From positions 2,046,001 to 2,110,000 of the forward strand of contig NZ_CP051625.1 in assembly GCF_012844345.1 (NCBI RefSeq): DNA of 64,000 nt, written 5' to 3'. Each line of letters starts with the position of its first letter. Positions within the stretch are counted from its first letter, which is position 1. Source of the stretch: Pseudomonas sp. gcc21. GTDB lineage: Bacteria; Pseudomonadota; Gammaproteobacteria; Pseudomonadales; Pseudomonadaceae. This document shows, in pieces, positions 54,731 through 64,000 of this stretch. The translations under genes and the position numbers were made by a program. Below the pieces are notes generated by a model. The model did no database searches and was not told the DNA's origin. It worked only from the letters and a program-made list of their open reading frames with translations.

Positions 54731-55444
54731 CTAGCAAATCAGCTGTTCGTACAGCGTCCCGTGTTCCAGCACTTTGCCTTCGCCGTCCATGACCCGCATC
54801 GCATCTGCCGAGACCTCGTCGATGACCACGACCTCGCCATCGACGAAGCCGATTTCGATCTTCATGTCGATCAGACTGAGTCCCTTGTCGGTCAGGTCTG
54901 ACTCGACAATACGGCACACCTGACGGGTGAGATCCTTGGCCTGATCGAGATGCTGTTGGCTAAGGAGGCCGAGGGCAACGATGGTGTCGTCGTTGATGAG
55001 CGGATCACCGCGTTCGTCGTCCTTGATGGTGATCTCGACGAGGTAGTCGAGCGTACTCGTAGTTTCACCGATGTAATTTTGGTAACGGCGCTGGAAGCTG
55101 CCCCAAGGCCGGGTGCGGCAGATGAATTCGAGGCCGCCCTTGCCGCTGATATCCTTGCCCAGGGGCTCGGCGCGACGGACTTCCATGCTGGCCTGCTCGA
55201 GGTCGAGACGCACCAGATGGGTAGGGATGCCAGCGGCATGGAGACACTTGAAGAAATGCTCGGTCATGGCGAGAGACTTTCGGCCCTTGCCTTCAACCTG
55301 ACCGATGACGGTGTTGGCACCCGGTTCGATGACGCCATCCTCACTACCGGTGACGTCGTCCTTGAAGACGAGAAGGATGTTGTCATTCGCCAGGGCGTAC
55401 AGGTCTTTTGTCTTGCCGGAATAGATCTTTTCGCTGCTGTTCAT
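54731..55444 (-). CDS. Divergent SAICAR synthetase-like protein (PurC family)
   Basis: A 237-residue protein of PurC size and order: IYSGKTKDLYALANDNILLVFKD at the start (ATP loop), then FICRTRPWGSFQRRY where classic PurC has VVRNYAAGSLVKR, and GLSLIDMKIEIGFVDGEVVVIDEVSADAMRV matching the PurC block with the metal-binding Glu and Asp. PurC joins CAIR and aspartate in purine synthesis. The altered central motif suggests a distant paralogue, so the substrate may differ. The ATG at 55444 follows a weak GCGAG site. It lies 75 bases beyond guaA, between two copies of the guaA-end repeat. Confidence 0.75.
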   Translation of the reverse strand: MNSSEKIYSGKTKDLYALANDNILLVFKDDVTGSEDGVIEPGANTVIGQVEGKGRKSLAMTEHFFKCLHAAGIPTHLVRLDLEQASMEVRRAEPLGKDISGKGGLEFICRTRPWGSFQRRYQNYIGETTSTLDYLVEITIKDDERGDPLINDDTIVALGLLSQQHLDQAKDLTRQVCRIVESDLTDKGLSLIDMKIEIGFVDGEVVVIDEVSADAMRVMDGEGKVLEHGTLYEQLIC

Positions 55445-55519
55445 CGGTTTACTCGCTGGTAGTTCCACTATCCCCTTCGGGGGCAAAGACGGGGTACCGG
55501 AGCGCCCCGCTGCTGCAAC

Positions 55520-55534
55520 TCACTCCCACTCGAT
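55520..55534. repeat. guaA 3' end serving as repeat source (candidate attB/attL)
   Basis: TCACTCCCACTCGAT covers the guaA stop codon and its last four sense codons. It recurs at 54275 (perfect) and 52816 (one mismatch). The 3' end of guaA is a known insertion site for genomic islands in other bacteria. Confidence 0.65.
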
Positions 55535-57097
55535 AGTGGCCGGCGGCTTGCTGGAAATATCGTAGGTCACCCGCGATATACCGCTGATTTCGTTGATGAT
55601 GCGGTTGGATACCAGTTCAAGGAACTCGTAGGGCAGATGCGCCCAGCGCGCCGTCATGAAATCGATGGTTTCCACCGCGCGCAGCGCGATTACCCATTCG
55701 TAACGACGACCATCCCCGACCACGCCGACCGAGCGCACTGGCAGAAAGACCGCGAACGCCTGGCTGGTCTTATGGTAGAGGTCAGCCCGGCGCAGTTCTT
55801 CGATGAAGATGTGATCGGCGCGCCGCAGAATCTCCGCGTATTCTTTACGCACTTCCGCAAGAATCCGTACACCCAGGCCCGGGCCGGGGAACGGATGACG
55901 GTAGACCATATCGTAGGGCAGCCCGAGCTCGAGGCCGATCTTGCGCACTTCATCCTTGAACAGCTCACGTAGCGGCTCAACCAGATCGAACGCCATGTCA
56001 TCCGGGAGACCGCCCACGTTGTGGTGGGATTTGATTACGTGAGCCTTGCCGGTCTTGGCTCCCGCCGACTCGATCACGTCCGGGTAGATAGTGCCCTGGG
56101 CCAGGAAGCGGATGCCTTCCAGCTTGGTCGCTTCCTGATCGAATACTTCGATGAAGCTGCGGCCAATGATCTTGCGCTTCTCTTCCGGGTCGGTAACGCC
56201 CAGTAGCCTGGACAGGAACATATCCTCGGCGTCTACGCGAATTACTTTCACGCCCATGTTCTCGGCGAACATGGCCATGACCTGATCGCCCTCATGCAGG
56301 CGCAACAGACCGTTATCGACGAATACGCAGGTGAGCTGATCACCGATAGCCTGATGCAACAAGGCAGCAACGACAGAGGAATCCACGCCGCCGGAAAGGC
56401 CCAGCAGCACCTTGGCGTCACCGACCTGCTCGCGCACTGTCGCAATGGCGTCCTCGACAATATTGGAGGGCGTCCAGAGCGCTTCACAGCCGCACAGCTC
56501 CAGCAGGAAGCGCGACATCAGGCGCAAGCCCTGCTTGGTATGGGTTACTTCAGGATGAAACTGCACCCCGTAGAAGTGGCGGCTCTCATCGCCCATAGCC
56601 GCGATCGGACAACTGGGCGTGCTGGCGATGATATGAAAGCCCTCAGGCAGGTCCATGACCTTGTCGCCATGACTCATCCACACGTCCAGTCCGAACATGC
56701 CATCAGCGTCAACGTGATCTTCTATGCCGTCCAGCAGCGCGCTCTTGCCAACGATATCAACGCGCGCATAGCCGAATTCCTGCTTGTCTGAACCCTTGAC
56801 GCTACCACCGAGCTGCGCTGCCATGGTCTGCATGCCATAGCAGATGCCCAGCACTGGCACGCCCAGTTCATACACCACTTCCGGCGCACGCGGTGAACCC
56901 TCGTTCGGCACGGACTCCGGTCCGCCAGCCAGGATGATGCCTTTGGGGGCGTAAGCACGAATATCCGCTTCGTCCATATCCCATGCGCGAATTTCGCAGT
57001 AGACACCGATCTCGCGTACGCGACGGGCGATCAATTGAGTGTACTGGGAGCCGAAATCGAGGATCAGGATCCGGTGCGCGTGAATATCGTGAATCAT
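55520..57097 (-). CDS. guaA: GuaA, GMP synthase (glutamine-hydrolysing)
   Basis: Converts XMP to GMP with glutamine as nitrogen donor. The N-terminal glutamine amidotransferase has Cys86 in LGICYGMQ and the FHPEVTHT triad His. The ATP pyrophosphatase loop SGGVDSSV follows at about residue 235, and the C-terminal dimer domain ends PPATIEWE. 525 residues. GAAGGAAAG lies upstream of the ATG. It forms the guaBA unit with guaB. Its last 15 bases are repeated downstream. Confidence 0.97.
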   Translation of the reverse strand: MIHDIHAHRILILDFGSQYTQLIARRVREIGVYCEIRAWDMDEADIRAYAPKGIILAGGPESVPNEGSPRAPEVVYELGVPVLGICYGMQTMAAQLGGSVKGSDKQEFGYARVDIVGKSALLDGIEDHVDADGMFGLDVWMSHGDKVMDLPEGFHIIASTPSCPIAAMGDESRHFYGVQFHPEVTHTKQGLRLMSRFLLELCGCEALWTPSNIVEDAIATVREQVGDAKVLLGLSGGVDSSVVAALLHQAIGDQLTCVFVDNGLLRLHEGDQVMAMFAENMGVKVIRVDAEDMFLSRLLGVTDPEEKRKIIGRSFIEVFDQEATKLEGIRFLAQGTIYPDVIESAGAKTGKAHVIKSHHNVGGLPDDMAFDLVEPLRELFKDEVRKIGLELGLPYDMVYRHPFPGPGLGVRILAEVRKEYAEILRRADHIFIEELRRADLYHKTSQAFAVFLPVRSVGVVGDGRRYEWVIALRAVETIDFMTARWAHLPYEFLELVSNRIINEISGISRVTYDISSKPPATIEWE

Positions 57098-57130
57098 GTG
57101 CTTTCCTTCGGAAAGAGCGTGTAGCTAAAA

Positions 57131-57188
57131 GCCGGAAGCCGGTAGCGGGACGGCGAAGTGACTTCGCATCCCGCCGCCCGCTTCCGGC
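57131..57188. repeat. Long hairpin between guaB and guaA
   Basis: GCCGGAAGC (57131-57139) pairs with GCTTCCGGC (57180-57188); inside, GCGGGA pairs with TCCCGC and GCGAAGT (57153-57159) with ACTTCGC (57161-57167). The 58-base structure fills much of the 157-base gap. It may be a REP-like element that tunes guaA expression relative to guaB. Confidence 0.7.
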
Positions 57189-57254
57189 ACCTTATATTTG
57201 CTGGAAACTCAAGCGAGCCTGCCGCAGCGCTGAGCGTTGGCACGTTCAGTCCAA

Positions 57255-58796
<1,542 letters not shown>

Positions 58797-58904
58797 TCAC
58801 GCAGGCGGACAATTTAATATTGCACACTTGTCTGGTGACTCGCAGCCTTGGCCAGACGGCACCAGACCCTAACCCCCCGCCGCGTTCCGCGTTAAGATGC
58901 ACCG

Positions 58905-60287
58905 ATGAATGACAATGCCATATTCCAACGCCTGAATACCGAGCGCGAAATCCTTACCGTCAGCCAGCTTAACGCGCGCGCGCGCAGCCTGCTCGAGGAG
59001 GTATTTCCGCGTATCTGGGTCGAAGGTGAACTGTCCAATCTGTCGCGTCCCTCCTCCGGCCACATGTACTTCACCCTGAAGGACAGCAAGGCTCAGGTGC
59101 GCTGCGCGCTGTTTCGCCAACACGCCGCACGGGTTCGCCTGGACCTGCGTGACGGGTTGCTGATCCGCGCCCGCGGCCGGGTAAGCCTGTATGAAGGGCG
59201 TGGCGATTATCAATTGATCCTCGATAGCATCGAGCCAGCCGGGGACGGGGCATTGCGCCAGGCATTCGAGGCGCTCAAGGCCAAACTGCAGGCCGAAGGT
59301 TTATTCGATGCCGCCAGCAAACGGACGTTACCGACTCACCCTCGGCGCATCGGCGTCATTACCTCGCCGAGTGGCGCGGCGGTGCGCGACATCATCAGCG
59401 TGTTCGGTCGCCGTGCGCCCTTCGTGGAGCTGGTAGTCGTACCTACACCCGTTCAGGGCCGCGACGCCGCACCACAGATCGTCAAGGCTCTTCAGCTGGC
59501 GGACCGCAGCGGCTTTGACGCGCTGATCATGGCCCGCGGCGGTGGCTCACTGGAAGATCTCTGGCCGTTCAATGAGGAGGCCGTTGCCCGTGCGTTGCAT
59601 GCGTGCGTTACGCCGACCGTCTGCGCTGTCGGACACGAGACCGATGTGTCCATCAGCGATTTTGTTGCCGACGTGCGAGCCCCGACCCCCTCTGCCGCAG
59701 CCGAATTGCTGAGCCCGGATCAACAGGCGATGCTGTCACAGCTTGAACGCGTCCAACGCCAGCTACGCCAATGCATGCGCGCCCACCTGGGTCGCGAGCA
59801 GGCGGCCCTGGATAGCCTGCGCAAGCGATTGCGCCATCCTGGCGAACGGCTCTCACAGCAAGCGCAAAAGCTGGACGACCTGGAGTTACGGCTGCGGCGT
59901 GCCCAGATGCAGCAGCAATTACGTTTCACGCAACGATTCGAGCGCCTGCAAGGGCGGCTACAGGCGCAGCATCCAGGCCAGACCATTGAATTACTGCGTC
60001 AGCAATTGGCGCATCTGGACCAACGCTTGCCGCGGGCGATGCACCAGTCGCTCGAGACCCATCGTCAGCGACTCGGCAATCTTGGTCAGACCTTGCATCT
60101 GGTCAGCCCCCTGGCCACGCTTGGCCGCGGATACAGTATCCTGCTCGACCAGCAGGGCCGCGCGGTACGCAGCCATACTGATGCACGGCCCGGGCAGCGT
60201 CTTGAAGCCCGCCTCAGCGACGGGCGTCTTGCGCTTCGGGTCGAATCGAACTCTTCCGAGCCCCACACACTTCCGCTATTAGACTGA
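58905..60287 (+). CDS. xseA: XseA, exodeoxyribonuclease VII large subunit
   Basis: Catalytic subunit of ExoVII, which degrades single-stranded DNA from both ends. An N-terminal OB fold (SQLNARARSLLEEVFPRIWVEGELSNLSRP) precedes the nuclease domain (HPRRIGVITSPSGAAVRDII; MARGGGSLEDLWPFNEEAVARA; VGHETDVSISDFVADVRAPTP). A long coiled coil follows. 460 residues. It diverges from guaB. Confidence 0.96.
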   Translation: MNDNAIFQRLNTEREILTVSQLNARARSLLEEVFPRIWVEGELSNLSRPSSGHMYFTLKDSKAQVRCALFRQHAARVRLDLRDGLLIRARGRVSLYEGRGDYQLILDSIEPAGDGALRQAFEALKAKLQAEGLFDAASKRTLPTHPRRIGVITSPSGAAVRDIISVFGRRAPFVELVVVPTPVQGRDAAPQIVKALQLADRSGFDALIMARGGGSLEDLWPFNEEAVARALHACVTPTVCAVGHETDVSISDFVADVRAPTPSAAAELLSPDQQAMLSQLERVQRQLRQCMRAHLGREQAALDSLRKRLRHPGERLSQQAQKLDDLELRLRRAQMQQQLRFTQRFERLQGRLQAQHPGQTIELLRQQLAHLDQRLPRAMHQSLETHRQRLGNLGQTLHLVSPLATLGRGYSILLDQQGRAVRSHTDARPGQRLEARLSDGRLALRVESNSSEPHTLPLLD

Positions 60288-60289
60288 AC

Positions 60290-61120
60290 ATGATCCGCAA
60301 ACTGTTTTTCCTGTGCTTATTAAGCAGCCTGAGCCTTTCCGCCCTGGCGGAAGGTTTCCTGACCCGGCTGCTTAACAAACCCGTGCCCGGTGGCGTAGCC
60401 GTCATCGGACTACCGGAACAACCGCAGGCGCCGCGCGCCCGCTATCGCGACAATCCACTGCTGATCGTACGGGAGGACGGCACCCGCTGGATCGCAATTG
60501 CCGGGATCCCGCTGAACACTTCGCCCGGAACCGAGCATATCGTCCTGGCTGATGGCACGCGCGTGCCGTTCAGCGTCAAGCCCAGAGAGTACGAATCCCA
60601 GCACATCACACTCAAGAATCAACAACAGGTGACACCCGATGCCGCGCGCCTCAAGCGCATCCAGCGGGAGCTGTCGGAACAGACCAGCGCCTACCAGACC
60701 TTCAGCCCACGGCAACCGAGCAATCTTCTGTTTGACCGGCCGGTTGATGGGCGACTATCCAGCGCGTTCGGCCTGCGTCGTTTCTTCAATGGAGAAGAAC
60801 GCAACCCGCACTCGGGCCTCGATTTCGCAGCGTCCGCCGGCACGCCGATCCAAACGCCAGCAGCGGGAAGAGTCATATTGGTTGGCGATTATTTCTTCAA
60901 CGGTAAAACCGTCTTCGTTGATCACGGTCAGGGGCTGATAAGCATGGTCTGCCACCTGTCAGCCGTTGACGTGCAAGTCGGGGACGAACTGGAGCGTGGC
61001 GCAAAACTCGGCAAGGTTGGCGCGACCGGGCGCGCCACCGGCCCTCACCTTCACTGGAATGTCAGCTTGAACAATGTCCGCGTGGACCCGGCAATATTCA
61101 TCGGCTCGTTCACCCCCTGA
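60290..61120 (+). CDS. Secreted M23 peptidoglycan endopeptidase
   Basis: Periplasmic cell-wall peptidase. A signal peptide ends near residue 20 (ALAEG). An N-terminal beta domain (about 30-110) precedes the LytM domain, with His174 and Asp178 in NPHSGLDFAA and His253/His255 in GPHLHWNVS, so the zinc site is complete. 276 residues. It starts two bases after xseA and is likely cotranscribed. Similar to the M23 protein near xseA in Pseudomonas aeruginosa. Confidence 0.9.
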   Translation: MIRKLFFLCLLSSLSLSALAEGFLTRLLNKPVPGGVAVIGLPEQPQAPRARYRDNPLLIVREDGTRWIAIAGIPLNTSPGTEHIVLADGTRVPFSVKPREYESQHITLKNQQQVTPDAARLKRIQRELSEQTSAYQTFSPRQPSNLLFDRPVDGRLSSAFGLRRFFNGEERNPHSGLDFAASAGTPIQTPAAGRVILVGDYFFNGKTVFVDHGQGLISMVCHLSAVDVQVGDELERGAKLGKVGATGRATGPHLHWNVSLNNVRVDPAIFIGSFTP

Positions 61121-61171
61121 GTCTGCAAGCTACCGAGTATCATCCTTGTCACGGAACCTAACGAGAGCACC

Positions 61172-62467
61172 ATGAACGATCTTTATAACGATGCCCAGGA
61201 ATGGCTTGAACACTACCCCTACCTGTACACACTCATTGCGGTGGGCTTGCTTGTCCTGGCCGCCTGGCTGGCCAATTGGCTCGTCAAAAAGGTCCTGATT
61301 CGCGGTCTTCTGCGCCTGATCAGGGCAACACCCCTGGGCGGGGGTACCTCCGAGGTGCGCCAGTCACATGTTATCTCGCGCCTCGCCAACGTTGTGCCGG
61401 CCATCATCCTGTCTATCGGGATCGGACTGGTTCCGGGCATGCCGGAAGTAGTCGTCATCGTGGTGCGTAACGTGTGCAGTGCGTTCATCATTCTCACCAT
61501 CGCACTGGCCATTACCAACACGCTGACCCTGATCAACACAATTTACGAGCGACGACCCAAGGCGCATCTCAAGCCAATTAAAGGTTACGTGCAGATCGTC
61601 AATATCGTGATCTATGCGCTGGCGACCATTCTGATGATCGCCACCCTGATCGACCGCTCACCGCTCATCCTGTTGTCAGGTCTGGGGGCGATGGCGGCGG
61701 TTCTCATGTTGATTTTCCAGGACACCTTGCTCTCGTTGGTCGCCAGCGTACAAATCAGCTCAAACGATATTCTGCGCGTCGGTGACTGGATCGAGATGCC
61801 CGCACTGAGCGCCGACGGTGATGTAATCGATATTGCGCTGCATACCGTCAAAGTGCAGAACTGGGACAAGACGATCACCACCATCCCGACCAAACGCCTG
61901 ATCTCTGAGCCATTCAAGAACTGGCGTGGCATGCAGGAAAGTGGCGGCCGGCGCATCAAGCGCAGCATCATGCTGGACCAGCAGAGTGTGCATTTTCTCG
62001 ACGGCGACGAAACCAGTCACCTGCGGCGTTTCCGCTTACTGAGAGAGTATCTCGACGAGAAACAGCTGGAGATCGAGGCCTGGAACAAGGAACTGCTCGA
62101 GCAGGGGAAGGAGCCGGTCAATACCCGCCGGATCACCAACATCGGAACCTTCCGGGCTTATGTGGAGCGTTACTTGCGCAGCCATCCCGGCATTCACCAG
62201 CACATGACGTTGATGGTGCGGCAGATGAACCCAACGGCCGATGGTTTGCCGCTGGAGATTTACTGCTTTACCAACACCGTTTCCTGGGGTGTATACGAAG
62301 GCATCCAGTCGGATATCTTCGACCACCTGTTCGCGATATTGCCGGAGTTTGGCTTACGCGTGTATCAGCACCCCAGCGGCATGGACCTTCGCGATCTGCG
62401 TGATATGCGCCTGCCCGGCGCATCAAACGCTGAGTCTGAACCCGGAGTAACGTCTCTGGGCACCTGA
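61172..62467 (+). CDS. Miniconductance mechanosensitive channel, YbdG-like
   Basis: MscS-family inner-membrane channel that opens on osmotic downshift. Five membrane segments are visible in residues 1-180, and the pore-lining helix and beta domain follow (LMLIFQDTLLSLVASVQISSNDILRVGDWIEMP). VQNWDKTITTIPTKRLISEPFKNWRGM is typical of the YbdG/MscM branch, which has an extra C-terminal insertion. 431 residues. It starts 51 bases after the M23 gene. Confidence 0.9.
   Translation: MNDLYNDAQEWLEHYPYLYTLIAVGLLVLAAWLANWLVKKVLIRGLLRLIRATPLGGGTSEVRQSHVISRLANVVPAIILSIGIGLVPGMPEVVVIVVRNVCSAFIILTIALAITNTLTLINTIYERRPKAHLKPIKGYVQIVNIVIYALATILMIATLIDRSPLILLSGLGAMAAVLMLIFQDTLLSLVASVQISSNDILRVGDWIEMPALSADGDVIDIALHTVKVQNWDKTITTIPTKRLISEPFKNWRGMQESGGRRIKRSIMLDQQSVHFLDGDETSHLRRFRLLREYLDEKQLEIEAWNKELLEQGKEPVNTRRITNIGTFRAYVERYLRSHPGIHQHMTLMVRQMNPTADGLPLEIYCFTNTVSWGVYEGIQSDIFDHLFAILPEFGLRVYQHPSGMDLRDLRDMRLPGASNAESEPGVTSLGT

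Positions 62468-64000
<1,533 letters not shown>

Overview
The window looks like chromosome from a Pseudomonas-group gammaproteobacterium. The support is the uninterrupted dcw cluster (mraZ to lpxC) followed by dciA, an M23 peptidase, secA and argJ, the lpoA-yraN-gmhA/diaA-dolP run, the sspB-sspA-petCBA-rpsI-rplM run, and PilY1/PilE of the Pseudomonas type. Protein sequences resemble Pseudomonas aeruginosa orthologues from memory. A moderate-GC relative (Halopseudomonas or stutzeri-like) is my inference; no rRNA or marker search was possible.

Layout. 1-4107: end of a type IV minor pilin operon (a probable pilX tail, pilY1, pilE). 4237-8582: an accessory patch on the minus strand, made of a truncated DUF2889 copy, a tandem palindromic repeat, a hipBA toxin-antitoxin pair, an intact DUF2889 gene and a J-domain-like gene. 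8844-9362: a FimT-like pseudopilin carrying a GRVR motif. 9413-16452: argJ, secA, a membrane M23 peptidase, dciA (the only plus-strand gene here) and lpxC. 16568-33220: the division and cell-wall cluster, all minus strand, mostly overlapping or a few bases apart, transcribed from a clear promoter with MraZ boxes just upstream of mraZ. 33518-33862: RNase P RNA. 33971-38355: rsmI diverging from lpoA-yraN-gmhA/diaA-dolP. 38429-43360: sspBA, the cytochrome bc1 operon and rplM-rpsI. 43618-46486: a Tas-like aldo/keto reductase, zapE and an alpha/beta hydrolase. 46731-50735: zapG and a four-gene MCE lipid transporter. 50754-55444: a second accessory region with an acyltransferase-SGNH protein, an aldo/keto reductase remnant, ddh and a divergent PurC-like gene. 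55520-64000: guaA, guaB, xseA, an M23 lipoprotein-like peptidase, a miniconductance channel and the start of leuA.

How it fits together. Most of the window is core cell-envelope biology: lipid II synthesis (murCDEFG, mraY, ddlB), septal synthesis (ftsI, ftsW, ftsL, ftsQ), the Z ring (ftsZ, ftsA, zapE, zapG), lipid A commitment (lpxC), LpoA/DolP outer-membrane lipoproteins and an MCE transporter. Respiration (bc1) and purine/leucine synthesis make up the rest.

The two accessory patches are the most unusual parts. In the first, hipBA sits between two directly repeated copies of the 3' part of a DUF2889 gene. In the second, a 15-base segment spanning the guaA stop codon (TCACTCCCACTCGAT) recurs downstream at 54275 and, with one mismatch, at 52816. 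It cuts the region into two small one-gene segments (purC-like; ddh plus a pseudogene), as if small elements had inserted in series at the guaA 3' end. No integrase is visible in the window.
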